Positions 28,181 to 39,007 of a DNA stretch of 64,000 bases are shown here, piece by piece. The notes beneath the pieces were generated by a model, which ran no database searches, had not been told where the DNA came from, and saw only the letters and a list, made by a program, of their open reading frames with translations. Source of the DNA: Pyropia yezoensis (Eukaryota > Rhodophyta > Bangiophyceae > Bangiales > Bangiaceae); NCBI GenBank assembly GCA_009829735.1, contig CM020618.1:24661346-24725345 (forward strand). The letters are read 5' to 3'. Position 1 is the stretch's first letter. Each line of letters starts with the position of its first letter. Both the position numbers and the translations under genes were made by a program.

Positions 28181-29791
28181 ATGGGCGAAACGCTAGTATG
28201 TACAAGCGTCACCGCCCCCACCGCAGCGGCCGCCCTGCGCGACTTTCACACCGCCGCCGCCGCGGGCGCCGACGTTGTTGAGCTCCGCCTCGACCTCCTC
28301 GACGCGGGAGAAGCGTGGGAGCCCCTCCTGGACGCCTCCCCCCTGCCGGTCATTGTGACCAACCGGGCGGCCTGGGAAGGCGGCCGCTGCACCCTCCCCG
28401 AGGCCGACCGCCTGGCGTCGCTCGCCCGCGCCGCCGCGTCGGGCGCCGCGTTTGTGGACGTGGAGCTGGCGGCGGCGGCAGCGTATGTGGCCGCCCATGG
28501 CGCCCCTGCGACGGCAGCGGCTGCGGGGGGGGGGGGGTTGGGGGCCGGTGACGCTGGACGGGGGGGGAAACGGGGAGGGGGATGCCGCCTCATCCTGTCG
28601 CACCACAACTTTGAGCGGGCCCTGTCGCACGACGAGGCGGCCAAGGTGTATGCAGACGCCGTCGCGGCGGGCGCGGATGTGGTGAAGGTGGCCATGGCAG
28701 CCACGTCTGCCGCTGACGTGGGGGTGGTCTTTGACCTCCTCTCCGCCGCGCGGGTGCCGACCATCGCTCTGTCGATGGGCGAGCGTGGCGTCATCACCCG
28801 CATCTTGACTCCCAAGTACGGGGGGTTTCTGACCTTTACATCAGTCGCGGCGGGTGCCGAGTCGGCGCCGGGACAGCTGGACACAGCCACTCTGCTGAGC
28901 GCCTACCCGTTCCGCTCCATCACCCCCGCGACGGCGGTGTATGGGGTGATTGGGTGTCCCATTGGACACTCGATGAGCCCGGTGCTGCACAACGCGGCGC
29001 TCGGCGCCGCCGCTGTCGACGCCGTCTACGTGCCACTGCTGGTCGACGACGGGGACCTCGAGCGGTTCCTTGCCGCTGTGCGGCCGTACGGCTTTGCGGG
29101 CTTTTCCGTAACGCTGCCGCACAAGCTCGCCGCCTTGACCGCCGTCGGCGAGGCGGTGGACCCGGTGGCCGCCCGCATCGGGGCGGTCAACACGCTGGTT
29201 TCCGATAACGCTGCGGCGTGTGGCTACAGGGGCTACAACACTGACTGGACGGGCGCGCTGGACGCGGTGGAGGAGCGCCGCGCCCTACAGGGGGCGGCAG
29301 TGATGGTCCTGGGCGCAGGCGGTGCGGGGCGAGCGCTGGCGTTTGGGGCGGTCGCCCGCGGTGCGGGCCTCGTCATCATCATTAACCGGTCTTTGGACAA
29401 GGCGCGGGCGCTGGCGGCGGAGCTGCGCACCGACACCTGCCCCGCGGTGGCCGCCACTCCCGCGGCGGCGCTGGACCTCCCGTCTGTGGCGCAGGTGGAC
29501 GTGGTCATGAACTCGACGTCGGTGGGGATGGCGCCGGATGTGGACGCGACGCCCGTAGACGCGGCGCTGTTCCGGAAGCGCGACTGCCCGCTGGTTTTTG
29601 ACGCCGTCTACAACCCGCTGGAGACGCGGCTGCTCCGCGAGGCCGCCGCGGCGGGGTGTGTGACCGTGTCCGGGGTGGAGATGTTTGTGCGGCAGGCCGC
29701 GGCGCAGTTTCGGCTGTGGCTCCCAACCGTACCCCCCGACGTGCAGCTGATGCGGACGGTGGTGCTCGCGGCGTTGGACAAGAAGAAGTGA
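28181..29791 (+). CDS. DHQ-SDH: Bifunctional 3-dehydroquinate dehydratase / shikimate dehydrogenase
   Basis: It carries out two successive steps of the shikimate pathway towards aromatic amino acids. The 536-aa frame starts in a strong context (CACCATGGGC). The N-terminal half is a type I dehydroquinase: LRLDLLDAG, SHHNFERALS, the Schiff-base lysine K169 in VVKVAMAA and YGGFLTFTS. The C-terminal half is shikimate dehydrogenase: VIGCPIGHSMSPVLHNAAL, lysine K315 in SVTLPHKLAAL, GAVNTL, D355 in YNTDWTGAL, the NADP fold GAGGAGRALAFG and NRSLDKA. This fusion is typical of plants and algae. The dehydroquinase fold begins within the first ten residues, so no plastid transit peptide is visible. It is convergent with DPH2 at 212 bp. 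Confidence 0.95.
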   Translation: MGETLVCTSVTAPTAAAALRDFHTAAAAGADVVELRLDLLDAGEAWEPLLDASPLPVIVTNRAAWEGGRCTLPEADRLASLARAAASGAAFVDVELAAAAAYVAAHGAPATAAAAGGGGLGAGDAGRGGKRGGGCRLILSHHNFERALSHDEAAKVYADAVAAGADVVKVAMAATSAADVGVVFDLLSAARVPTIALSMGERGVITRILTPKYGGFLTFTSVAAGAESAPGQLDTATLLSAYPFRSITPATAVYGVIGCPIGHSMSPVLHNAALGAAAVDAVYVPLLVDDGDLERFLAAVRPYGFAGFSVTLPHKLAALTAVGEAVDPVAARIGAVNTLVSDNAAACGYRGYNTDWTGALDAVEERRALQGAAVMVLGAGGAGRALAFGAVARGAGLVIIINRSLDKARALAAELRTDTCPAVAATPAAALDLPSVAQVDVVMNSTSVGMAPDVDATPVDAALFRKRDCPLVFDAVYNPLETRLLREAAAAGCVTVSGVEMFVRQAAAQFRLWLPTVPPDVQLMRTVVLAALDKKK

Positions 29792-30003
29792 TGTCCACTG
29801 GGGAGGGGGGGGCGGGCGGAGTGGGTTCCAGGGGTGGCTGGGCGGTTGCTCTTTTGTTTTTCTTCCTCATCGCACATCGGATATGCCAACTGGGGCTGCC
29901 GTCGTCACCCGTGCGCCTGGCGCCCCTCCGGCCGTCGTCACTGGTGCGCCTGGCGCCCCGCAGTCGTCGTTGCGCGTGCGCCTGGCACCGGGCTGGACCG
30001 CCT

Positions 30004-32031
30004 TCAGTCAACTCTGCCACCCCCCGTGCCCCCTTCCCCGGCATAGCCCGCCGCCACCCCTACCCGCCCCCGCGTGGGGAGCGTCGGCGCTCCAGCCGCC
30101 GGGGCGGCCGCGTCAAGGCCCTGCCACGAGGCCGCCGCAAGCGCGGCCGCCGCCCCGTCGGGGCCGCGGGCGACCGCCCACTCGCCGCGGAGGCCGACCT
30201 GCCCAGCCCCACCGACGCCGCCGTTGGCGGCCGCGGCCGCCTCCTCCACCGCCGCCGCCACGTCGCGGCCCCAGCGGCGGGCGGCGACGGCCACCAGCGG
30301 CGCCACGGCCTCGGCCACGCCCGCCACCCACGGCGCCGACGCGAGCACCACGTCCGCATCCACGGGCTCGGCCGGGGGGCCTCCGTCAGCCATGTCGCCC
30401 AGTCCGTCGTCTGCGTCGGCGTCGGCAGCGTCCGCCTCGGCGGTGAGGAGCACCGCCAGCTCCCCCGCAGTGAGGACGGGGACGCCCAGGTCGGGGGCCA
30501 CCGCCGCCACGCCCCCCCCGGACGGGCAGTCGAGGCCCACCCACGCGGCCACGTCGGGGAAATTGGACAGCTTGGCCACCGTCGGCACCCCCACCGCTAC
30601 CCCCACCGCCGAGCGGCCCGACGCGCGGACGGCCGACAGGGCGGCGGCGAGGGCGCCACGGCCACCCGCGCCAGGGGCGGTGGAGGAGAGGACGCCATAC
30701 CGCCGGCCGGGGGTGGCAGCGCCAAGCGCGCGGAGGCGACGAGAGAGGAGGCGGCCGACCGACGCGCGGGTGGGGGGGGGGAGGCCGTCTGCGGAGGAAG
30801 AGAAGGGGGGGTGGACGGGCGCTGCGTCGCCAGCAGAGAGACCCACAGACGCCACCCGCTCCGTGACGGCCGCCACGGCGGCCACGTCGTCGGCCACTCT
30901 TGGCGAAAGCACCGGGCACAGGTAGTAAAAGGGCGACGCCCGGTAGCGGAGCATGGCATTGCGGAGCGCAACAGAACCACCAGGCGCATCGTCTCCGCCG
31001 CCGCTGCTGCCGCTGCCGGGGGCACCCGCGTCGTCGTCGTCAAACGCCATAACAGGGGAGGACGCGACACAGGGTGGGGCGACAAGCCAGAGGAAGGCCA
31101 CGGCGGCCAGGGACGCCATATCCGCTGGGTCCTCCCCGGGAAGGAGCGCAAAGGAGGTGGCACCGAGCGGCGCCCGCGGCGGCTCGGAGGGGGGCGCCAG
31201 CGGCGCTGGGCCGCCACCCCGAGCCGCTGTCGGCACCGTCGCCGCCGCCGGCAGTGTCGTTGCCGCCGTCTCAGCCGCCTCCGTTGCCGCCGCTGGCGCC
31301 GTCGTCGCTGCCGCTAGCGACATCGCGGCCGCCGATACAGCGGGGGCAGCTGCAGCCGCCGTCGTGGGGGTGGCCGCCGGCACCACCCCCCCCAGGTCCA
31401 CCACCGGCGCTGCCACGCGGACGCCCGGCACAGAAGCGGCAGCGTCGGCCAGGGCGGCGAGCCCCCCCCCCCCACCTACGGCAGCCAGGTCCGCCGTGAC
31501 CACCACCGACAACACGCCCGTGGTGGCGCGCAGCAGGCGGGCGGCGGCGTCGACAATGGCCACCGCCCTTGCGGGCCGCCCCACCGACGCGGCCGGTGGC
31601 GGGAAGACGTAGGCAACAGGCAAGGGCGGGGCGGCGGAGAGGCACGCCTCCCCATAGTGCACGAGCAGGTCCGCGTTCACGTGGGCGGCGGCAATGCCGT
31701 CGACGCAGCACGGCGAGTGGCTGCTGTCGCCGAGGATGTAAAAGAGCGGGGCGGCGGCGGGCGCCCCCTCAACTGCTGGTGCGGCTGCCGTCGTGGCGGC
31801 GGCCGCCTCGGCCGCCGCCGCCGCCGACAAGGCAGCGGCAACGGCGGGGGCGTCGGCAAGGAACGCGTCGGGGAACTGGAGAGCAACGGCAGTGGCACGC
31901 GTGGCGACCACCACCGCGGCAGTGGCGGGGACGCCGTACCGGGCGGCAATGGCGGCCGCGTCAGCGCCGCGGAGGGAGGCCGACATGGAAGAAAGTGGCG
32001 GGGGAGGAAGGGCGGGTCCGTTGGCTACCAT
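30004..32031 (-). CDS. DPH2: Diphthamide biosynthesis protein 2
   Basis: DPH2 pairs with DPH1 in the iron-sulfur enzyme that starts diphthamide formation on elongation factor 2 in the cytosol. The ATG at 32031 has A at -3 and G at +4; the frame continues upstream only through a TTG. Matching blocks are [83 protein letters not shown] and ASWQGLD near the C-terminus. The three cysteine positions of the DPH1/DPH2 cluster site (in CCVD, EACL and DCPS) are all present. The protein is about 675 aa, longer than human DPH2 (489 aa) because of Ala/Pro/Gly linkers in the middle. There is no intron. Confidence 0.85.
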   Translation of the reverse strand: MVANGPALPPPPLSSMSASLRGADAAAIAARYGVPATAAVVVATRATAVALQFPDAFLADAPAVAAALSAAAAAEAAAATTAAAPAVEGAPAAAPLFYILGDSSHSPCCVDGIAAAHVNADLLVHYGEACLSAAPPLPVAYVFPPPAASVGRPARAVAIVDAAARLLRATTGVLSVVVTADLAAVGGGGGLAALADAAASVPGVRVAAPVVDLGGVVPAATPTTAAAAAPAVSAAAMSLAAATTAPAAATEAAETAATTLPAAATVPTAARGGGPAPLAPPSEPPRAPLGATSFALLPGEDPADMASLAAVAFLWLVAPPCVASSPVMAFDDDDAGAPGSGSSGGGDDAPGGSVALRNAMLRYRASPFYYLCPVLSPRVADDVAAVAAVTERVASVGLSAGDAAPVHPPFSSSADGLPPPTRASVGRLLSRRLRALGAATPGRRYGVLSSTAPGAGGRGALAAALSAVRASGRSAVGVAVGVPTVAKLSNFPDVAAWVGLDCPSGGGVAAVAPDLGVPVLTAGELAVLLTAEADAADADADDGLGDMADGGPPAEPVDADVVLASAPWVAGVAEAVAPLVAVAARRWGRDVAAAVEEAAAAANGGVGGAGQVGLRGEWAVARGPDGAAAALAAASWQGLDAAAPAAGAPTLPTRGRVGVAAGYAGEGGTGGGRVD

Positions 32032-32185
32032 AGTGCGGCTGCGGGGCTGAAGACAGGCCGAGGGGGCAGAAAGGCGGGCGACGAGGACAGGACCGGCGTG
32101 ATTCAATGAAGTCTCTGAAGAAGTATTGCCTTCAGCGGTGAGCTTTCGAAAAACCCTTCCACGTGTCCGAGGATTTTAAAAGGTG

Positions 32186-33800
32186 ATGGGGCGGTCCTCC
32201 TCAAGCTGCAGGGTGCGATGCGTCACACGCTGCCGGCTGTGCGCGTACTACGACGCCTTCACTACCGTCCTCACGACCGAGGCGGCGTGTGCCACTGCCG
32301 TCCTCCCCAGCATTGCCGGTGCGCCCTCCCTGCCGGCGGGATAGCCGCCCTCGGCGAGCCGGCGCTCGTCTCGTCGGCGACGGTCACGCTGGCAGCAGTG
32401 GAGCCCTGCAAAATCGATATCGACACGGCGGCCGCCGCCGCGGCCGCCGTTGGCGGGCCTGACGTCTCCGCAGGCCTGTTTTGGGAGTGTAAGGCACGCC
32501 TGTCACGGCTGCTCCTTCAGACGGCGGGTGGGCTCGGTGCGCTGGGACCTCCCCTCCTGTCAGGTGGCAGTGGGGAATCGGGCGGCACAAAGTGGAGGGC
32601 TCACCGAGATGGGACCCACTGCTGCCACCGTCGTGGCCGACGGGGAAGCAGCGTCAGCGGCCGCATCAGCCGGGGCAACGGATGAAGCGGGGGCGGCTCA
32701 TCGCCACCGCCGGCCGCACCCCACACTGTAGACTATAACGCGGTGGAACGTGCCTCTCCGGCGGCGCAGTGGCCTTTAGAGCTGCAGAAATACGCGGGCG
32801 TTGCCGTGGAGGGCGCCGCTGCTCGGCAGGGGCCGTCTGCGGCCGCATCGACGGTGGCTGCCGTCGCCAGGGCGCCCTCGGCCGCGACGGCGGCACCGAC
32901 AACGAGGAGATGGCGGTGGGAATGGCAGGCGCCCCGCTGCTGTCGCTCGCCGCCGCCGCCGCCGCCGCAGCGATGCGGAGTGTGGGCCGCGGCGCTCGCC
33001 CATTGGCTACCGGCGCGCCACGGCGGGGATGCTGGCGACCGTGGGGACCCACCGATTTTTCCACTGCCAACCACGGGGTGGGCGGCACTCCGACCGCCTC
33101 GGACACGGCGGCGGTCGTGAAGGCCGGTCTAAGTGGCGCCGGCGTAAGCGGCGCCGGCGCTAGCTGGACCGCCCTGCTGGCCGCCCCCCGCCTCCACCGC
33201 GCGCTCCTGGGGGTTGGCGCAGGAGTGGGGCGGCCTCGCCGCTGCGACCGCTGCCTCGCACGGAAAGTACCGTCGCGCCGCTGCTGCAGCGCGCCACTGC
33301 CACGGCCGACGCGTCGGCGGTGGTCAAAACGATGGCTTTTGCCGCCGCGCCCTCCGCCACCGACGGGGCAGTGCGGTAGGCGCTGGTGGTGACGCCCGCG
33401 CGGCGGCAGTTGCTCGTCGACGACCTGCCTCCGCCCGCGGCGGAGGCCGACGTGCCGGCGGACGACTGGGCGCCGGCGCTGCGGGGGATACAGCACCGCG
33501 TATACGACGCTAGGATGGCGGGCGTGCGGGCGCGGCTGGACGCCTTGCAGAGCAGAGGCGTCCGGCGCGCGTCGGGAAAATGTGGCGACGACGGCGATGG
33601 CACGGATGCTTCTTCCACTCCCCCCTTGCATGCGCCACGGAGCTTGCGAAGCACCTCACGACGCCGCGACATCAGCTAGAGCCGTGGGTGACCGTCGTGC
33701 CCGACCCCCCGGGCGCCGTCCCATGGGCGGTGACGGTGCCGACTGCGTACGTTGGCGGCGGTGCACGCCTCCCCCCTCCGCCACCTGTTCCAGGGATAAC
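32186..33800 (+). pseudogene. Decayed gene, unidentified
   Basis: An ATG at 32186 opens a Cys-containing frame of 52 codons (MGRSSSSCRVRC, CRLCAYYDAFTTVL) ending in TAG. The likely continuation is in the next frame (EPCKIDIDTAAAAAA, SAGLFWECKARLSRLLLQ), then a third (VRWDLPSCQVAVGNRAAQ). Further pieces appear to about 33800, including LRGIQHRVYDARMAGVRARL and ELAKHLTTPRHQLEPWV. They look protein-like but change frame at least four times and contain stops, with no splice sites that would repair them. I do not recognise the family. It could also be an intron-rich or poorly assembled gene. Confidence 0.4.
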
Positions 33801-34411
33801 GTAAATACCGTCTCTGAACTTGAGTATTGCCACATGGAGTCTCCACCGGGCCCCCCAGACATAAATTATTTAAATTGTATTCTGTGTGCTCCATCTGAGC
33901 GCTACAAAATTCGTCCAGGGGGGCCACAAGATTAGATCTTGACACGACGACGGCGGGCGCCGAGACGACGACGGGCGCGTCGTAGCGGCGGCGGTCTCTG
34001 CGAGGGTGGCCCACGCCCCCCCCACGAGGCAGCCGCAGTCGACGCCCCCCACGGCCTGCCGCGTGTAACGACTGCTCCATCGGACGGGGGGGCGTGCGTG
34101 CGGGCACGCTCTCGTGGGACAAACGGTCGCCGGCTGCCATTTTGCGTCGCTCGCGACCATCGCCGCCGTCGCCGTGTGAGCGACCTTTTGGTTCATTACG
34201 AGCGTGCCCCCGCTCACTCCCGCACATAGGTGCCTTCGCCTGGCCTGTCTTCGCCCGACAAGCCTGACCCACCCTCCCACCCACCACCTAGTCCCGTTGG
34301 AACTACCCCAACCCCCGCCCCCACCCATTTCCATCCGTGCAACCGCACTTCCACCACTTGTACCCGCCGCTCTTGTGTCCCTCTGACCCCACTTCCCCCC
34401 CCTCATCCACC
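33801..34411. other. Intergenic region before the nucleolin-like gene
   Basis: An A/T-rich patch at 33820-33940 (with ATAAATTATTTAAATTG) stands out from its GC-rich surroundings and may be a transposon remnant or terminator. The right part is pyrimidine-rich and forms the leader of the gene starting at 34412. Confidence 0.45.
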
Positions 34412-35884
34412 ATGGCCAAGAAGTCTGCCAAGAAGGCGGCCGTCGCGAAGTCCACCAAGGCCGCTGCCCCTGGTGCCACGGACCTGCCGGCATCCAAGGC
34501 CATCCAAAAGGCGGCCGCGGCGTCGCCTGCTAAGAAGCTGTCTAAGAAGGCCCGGAAGCTGGAGGCCAAGGCGGCCAAGAAGAAGGCCAAGAAGGAGAAG
34601 GCGGCTGCCAAGAAGGCGGGTAAGACGCCACCAGCTAAGAAGGGGAGCGCGAAGAAAGCGGCGCCGGCGCCCGTGGCTGACGCGGACAGCGACAGCGACA
34701 GTGACAGCGACGCCGAGTCGCAGGGCAACACGGCCGCGGCCAAGAGCGCGATGGAGGTGGACAGCAGCTCGTCTGACTCGTCTTCGAGCGAGGCCGAGGC
34801 GCCCCCGGCCAAGGCCGCGACACCGGCCAAGGGCGCCAAGGGCGCTAAGGCTGCCAAGGCGGCTGCTGCCAAAGCTGCGGCCGAGGCCAAGGCTGCGGCA
34901 GAGGCCAAGGCTGCGGCCGAGGCCAAGGCTGCGGCCGAGGCCAAGGCTGCGGCCGAGGCCAAGGCTGCGGCTGAGGCCAAGGCTGCGGCCGAGGCCGAGT
35001 CATCTTCCGACGACTCGAGCTCTGAGTCGGATGCGGCTGGGCCCGCGCCGGGCGCGGTGGCTGCCGTCAAGGTGGACTCGTCAGACTCGGACTCCGAGTC
35101 ATCCTCCTCTTCGGAGGAAGCCGCCAAGGCTACCAACGGGTCCGCGGCCGCAAAGGCTGACGCTTCTTCGTCTGACTCGGACTCGGACTCATCATCTGAC
35201 TCTGACGCCGAGGCGCCTGCTGCGGCTGCCTCGGGTGGCGACTCGTCATCGTCGTCGGATGCTGGCTCGGCCGCGTCGGGCGACGACGGTGAGATGGTCA
35301 TCAAGACGCCTGGCTCTGCTAACGGGGGCCTCAAGCGCGCCGCCGACGCGGGGGATGACGGCGCCGACGCCAAGCGGCACGCGGCGCCTGAGCCTGGCGC
35401 CGACGAGTGCCGCCTGTTTGTGGGCAACCTCCCCTTCAACCTCACACAGGACGAGCTGGCCGAGCATTTCAGCGCCGCTGGTGTTGTACAGGACTGCTTC
35501 ATCCCCATTGACCGCGAGACAGAGCGGCCTCGGGGCTTTGCGTTTGTGGCGTACGCTGACCCGGCCGAGGCGGCCAAGGCGGTGGCCGAGCTGGACGGTA
35601 CCGAGCTGCAAGGCCGCAACATCCGCGTGAACATTGCGGGGGCCAAGCCGTCTGGCGGGGGCGACCGTGGCGGCCGCGGTGGTGGCCGCGGCGGCCGTGG
35701 GGGTGGCCGCGGCGGCTTCCGCGGTGGCCGCGGCGGCGGTGACCGCGGTGGGTATGGCGGCGGCCGCGGGGGTGGCCGCGGTGGCTTCCGTGGTGGCCGC
35801 GGGGGTGGTGGTGGCTTTGGCGGTGACCGTGGGGGCGGTGGTGGCTTTGGCGCCTCCAAGCCGAACAAGATCACGTTTGACTGA
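34412..35884 (+). CDS. Nucleolin/GAR2-like nucleolar RNA-binding protein
   Basis: The ATG at 34412 (CACCATGGCC) gives 490 aa. The N-terminus is Lys/Ala rich (AKKSAKKAAVAKSTKAA), followed by alternating acidic Ser/Asp clusters and an array of seven AAAEAK units. One RRM lies near residues 331-408 (RNP2 CRLFVGNLPF, RNP1 RGFAFVAYAD). The tail, about residues 412-490, is an RGG/GGR domain ending GASKPNKITFD. Lys-Ala stretches, acidic serine clusters, RRM and RGG tail are the layout of nucleolin, Nsr1 and Gar2, which act in pre-rRNA processing in the nucleolus. Those proteins usually have two or more RRMs and this one has one. No intron. The acidic serines are typical casein kinase 2 sites. Confidence 0.88.
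   Translation: MAKKSAKKAAVAKSTKAAAPGATDLPASKAIQKAAAASPAKKLSKKARKLEAKAAKKKAKKEKAAAKKAGKTPPAKKGSAKKAAPAPVADADSDSDSDSDAESQGNTAAAKSAMEVDSSSSDSSSSEAEAPPAKAATPAKGAKGAKAAKAAAAKAAAEAKAAAEAKAAAEAKAAAEAKAAAEAKAAAEAKAAAEAESSSDDSSSESDAAGPAPGAVAAVKVDSSDSDSESSSSSEEAAKATNGSAAAKADASSSDSDSDSSSDSDAEAPAAAASGGDSSSSSDAGSAASGDDGEMVIKTPGSANGGLKRAADAGDDGADAKRHAAPEPGADECRLFVGNLPFNLTQDELAEHFSAAGVVQDCFIPIDRETERPRGFAFVAYADPAEAAKAVAELDGTELQGRNIRVNIAGAKPSGGGDRGGRGGGRGGRGGGRGGFRGGRGGGDRGGYGGGRGGGRGGFRGGRGGGGGFGGDRGGGGGFGASKPNKITFD
34871..34996 (+). repeat. Seven tandem 18-bp units in the nucleolin-like gene
   Basis: The unit is close to AAGGCTGCGGCCGAGGCC and encodes the hexapeptide KAAAEA (read as AAAEAK in another phase). 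Copies differ by one or two bases. The product is a charged alanine helix between acidic clusters. Copy number is likely to vary between strains. Confidence 0.9.
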
Positions 35885-36433
35885 AGCGGAGGCCATCCAC
35901 CTCAGCTTTGGTGCCTGATGCCTTCGTTTGTTTTCTCTCTATCGCCTATAGGTTGGATACCCGCTTGCGTGCATAAGCGCATCGCACCGATGAACAGAAG
36001 CAATGAAGCAAAGTGTATCGCGCTGGGATCGTTGTCTTGTCTCTTTTTTCCTGAAGGAGGGAGGGCGTTCGTGGAAGCCGGTGAGGCGGTTGTACTCGAG
36101 ATGTTGCCCGGTGACGCGGGGCTCGGTGTAAACAGCGTCTGACGCCGGGCGTGACTCGGCGCAAGGGTGGAGCTACTCGGCGGGCCGCCGCTGCGAATCC
36201 ACGGGAATGCGCAGGCACTGGCCATGTGTCACGTTGACAATCACGGGGACGTGCTGAATGGAGGAAGAGAGAAAACCTCGTCGAGCAGCGCTTAAAAACC
36301 AGCCTCTTTCGTGTCCGCCGTTTCGCGCCAGCGCTCTTTGACATCCAGTCAAGGCACCCTCAACGTCCAGCCACACCAAAAAAACATACATGACGAGACA
36401 TAAGGGCACGCCGCCCACACTGCTGCGCGGCCC
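35885..36433. other. Convergent 3' region between nucleolin-like and TLDc genes
   Basis: This is 549 bp with lower GC than the genes. No coding frame with recognisable content is seen. It should contain both 3' UTRs and polyadenylation sites. Confidence 0.4.
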
Positions 36434-38803
36434 TCAATCCTCCCCCGGCTCTGCAACGACATGTCCTGGGGGTACCCACGCCCACACCTCGGCGGCCACG
36501 ATCCGGAAGTCGACTTTCTCCCCCCCCGCCCCGCCCCCCCCAATCAACGGTGGTGAGGCAAACGTGGCGCACGAAGCCGTCGAAGCGTGGTCCAGCTCAT
36601 CGTCCATCCACAAGCCAAAGCCTCCGCCGCCGCCGACGGCCAAAAACTCCTTGGCCGCGTACTGGAAGAGGGCGTTGCTACTGCCGCCACCGCCGCCGCC
36701 GCCACCAACCCCGGCAGGCGCGACGGCGCCGGCCGACGACACGGCCGCCGCAGGCGGAACCCCGTCTCCCGGCGCTTGGTCCCGAATGTCCACCCCAGGA
36801 GACCCGTCCGTGGGCGCGCCGCCCAGCCCCGCCCACCGGTAGACCGCCCACGGATCGGCCCGCCACAAAAACGCCTCCCCCCCCCCGAAAAACCGGGACG
36901 CGGGCGCCCAGGGCGCTGTCACAAACGCGCCCACCACAGCCCCTCCGGTGGTGCGGAGGGCCAGCAAGCTCGCCGCACTCGCCATCCGCGGTCGCCCCGC
37001 GACTGCGGCATAGAGGGATCGCAGGGAGGTGCCGTGGGCAGTCGTGGCGTACAGACGCTGGAGGTCAGACGAGCGGAAGCGCGCAGGGACGGCGGCGACC
37101 AGCCGCGCAAACGTCGCGGCGGTGAGGACGTGGGAGGGGTGGGAGCGGGCAGGAGCAGCGGCCGCCGCGGCGGCCAGGCGTAGGCGGTCGGCGGCAGCGG
37201 CAATGGAGGCGGCAGCAGCATCGGCGACGGCGGCGGCGGGGTGGGCGGGGAGGGGGGAGGGATTGGACAAGGGGGGGCGGGGAAACGACCCCGGCTGCAG
37301 GCCGCCGCCGCCACCACCATCGCCGCGAGCCGCCGGGGTACCAACGCCGCCACCGGACCGCCGAGAAAACCCTCCCACCGGCGTAGGCCCAGCAGCGGCA
37401 GCAGGGGTGCTCGCCATTGCCACTGCCTCAGCGGCAGCTGCGGCTGCCACCGCTTCCGTCCGCACCTCCAACTCGGCCCGAAGACGTACCACAGCAGGCG
37501 CCGCCGCAACCACCTCCACCTCCAACCCAGTAGCGGGCATCCGCACTACCAACGCGGCGTACGCGGCAGCTAAGGTTGTCAGCGACTCAGTGTCAGACGG
37601 GAAGGGCGACGTCGGTGCCGGGCACACGGCCCCAAGTACCGTTTCCCGCGGGCGCGACCGCCTGCGGCTACTGGTACGACCATCGCCGCCACGGCCGCTG
37701 CCAACACCGCCGCTGCCAACACCGCGGCCATCGCCGCCGCCATCTCGGCCAGCGACCCCAGCAGCCGGGGCAGAGGCATTGATGGTGAGGCCGGCAGGAC
37801 CGCCACTTGCAACGGGCAGCGTCTCAGGCACAAAAGAGAGGCGGCTCTCAAAGTAGCGTTCAATGACCGCGCCGACTGTCAGGGCCTTGACAGGCGAAGA
37901 GTGAGGTGGAGGCGCTGAAACGCTTCCCCCGGGCGTCTCAATGGCCACGGTGGCGGTGACGGGCGCAACCGCCGCAGCCCCGACAGGGGGGGCGGTAGCA
38001 TCGGGCGCGGCAGCAGGAGCAGCGGGGGTGGCTGTGGAAAGGGGCGCTTCCCCAGAAACGCTCGCAGAGGCCACCGTCAAGGCGCCCCCATCGACCGGGC
38101 CCGCCGCCCCCCGTCTGCCACCCCGCCGGTCGGCCGCAGACAGAGCCACCCGGGAAAGATACGCGGTAAGGCCCACCAGGTCCTCCCAGTCGTGTCCCGC
38201 GGCGCCATCGCCCTCCCACCCACCACCGTTGACGCCATTGGCCGTCCCCAAACTGGCTGCCCCGCCTGAGACCACTGCGCCAAAAGGTACGGCACCGCTT
38301 ACCGACGGCGGTGGCGGCGGCAGCGACGGGCCGGCTGTAGCGGCTGCATTGGGGGCAATGGGCCCAGCCTCGGCGGCCACGGCAGACAGCTCGTCGCGGC
38401 GGCGCGTGAGAACAGCCAACTCCCGCCGGGCCGCGTCGAGCCGCTCGTTGGCAACTCCGGCGTGACCGCCGCGCTGACTCCCGCTGTCCCTACGAACAAC
38501 AGTAGGGGGGCCGAGGGTCTCATGCCCGGCCGTCCCTACCCCAGGCGCGCCCAGCACAAACGACGGGGGGTCCTTTTCGCCTGTCCCTGTCCCCCCTCCC
38601 CCCACCGCCCCCCCCCCCAGCGGGCGCCCCGCCGGCGATGATGCCTCCCCTGACCGAGCGAGCTCCTCCATTTCTGCCTTGGAGGCGGTAAGTGAGACGG
38701 AGAGGGCGGCGAGCTCTTTGCGCAAACGGTTGGCGGTGGTGCGGAGGGAGGCCAGCCGCTCCATAGCGGCAGGCAGCGTCGTTGGCGAGTCCCCATCGCC
38801 CAT
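36434..38803 (-). CDS. TLDc-domain protein (OXR1-like)
   Basis: The 789-aa frame starts at an ATG at 38803. An N-terminal coiled-coil-like segment (MERLASLRTTANRLRKELAA) and a second one (NERLDAARRELAVLTRRRDEL) are followed by a long Ala/Gly/Pro-rich linker. The C-terminal 190 residues form a TLDc domain: QRLYATTAHGTSLRSLYAAV, LLALRTTGGAVVGAFVTAPW, FFGGGEAFLWRAD, ALFQYAAKEFLAVGGGGGFGLW and VDFRIVAAEVWAW. TLDc proteins such as OXR1 and NCOA7 protect against oxidative stress and can bind and regulate V-ATPase. Partner and location are not shown here. There is no intron. Its start is divergent from the importin gene. Confidence 0.85.
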   Translation of the reverse strand: MGDGDSPTTLPAAMERLASLRTTANRLRKELAALSVSLTASKAEMEELARSGEASSPAGRPLGGGAVGGGGTGTGEKDPPSFVLGAPGVGTAGHETLGPPTVVRRDSGSQRGGHAGVANERLDAARRELAVLTRRRDELSAVAAEAGPIAPNAAATAGPSLPPPPPSVSGAVPFGAVVSGGAASLGTANGVNGGGWEGDGAAGHDWEDLVGLTAYLSRVALSAADRRGGRRGAAGPVDGGALTVASASVSGEAPLSTATPAAPAAAPDATAPPVGAAAVAPVTATVAIETPGGSVSAPPPHSSPVKALTVGAVIERYFESRLSFVPETLPVASGGPAGLTINASAPAAGVAGRDGGGDGRGVGSGGVGSGRGGDGRTSSRRRSRPRETVLGAVCPAPTSPFPSDTESLTTLAAAYAALVVRMPATGLEVEVVAAAPAVVRLRAELEVRTEAVAAAAAAEAVAMASTPAAAAGPTPVGGFSRRSGGGVGTPAARGDGGGGGGLQPGSFPRPPLSNPSPLPAHPAAAVADAAAASIAAAADRLRLAAAAAAAPARSHPSHVLTAATFARLVAAVPARFRSSDLQRLYATTAHGTSLRSLYAAVAGRPRMASAASLLALRTTGGAVVGAFVTAPWAPASRFFGGGEAFLWRADPWAVYRWAGLGGAPTDGSPGVDIRDQAPGDGVPPAAAVSSAGAVAPAGVGGGGGGGGSSNALFQYAAKEFLAVGGGGGFGLWMDDELDHASTASCATFASPPLIGGGGAGGEKVDFRIVAAEVWAWVPPGHVVAEPGED

Positions 38804-38975
38804 CGTTGTGGGGGCAGATGCAGACAGGACGGGGCGAGGTGGGGGAGCGGAGAGGGTGGAATGGAAGATTCAAAGAGGGAGGGGGAAGCCACCGGCAATG
38901 TCCGCGGGGTGGGGCGGGCAGACGTTGGGGCGGGGCGTCTAAGGGGCCCTGGCGGCGGTGGCAGCAGCAGCAGCG

Positions 38976-39007
<32 letters not shown>

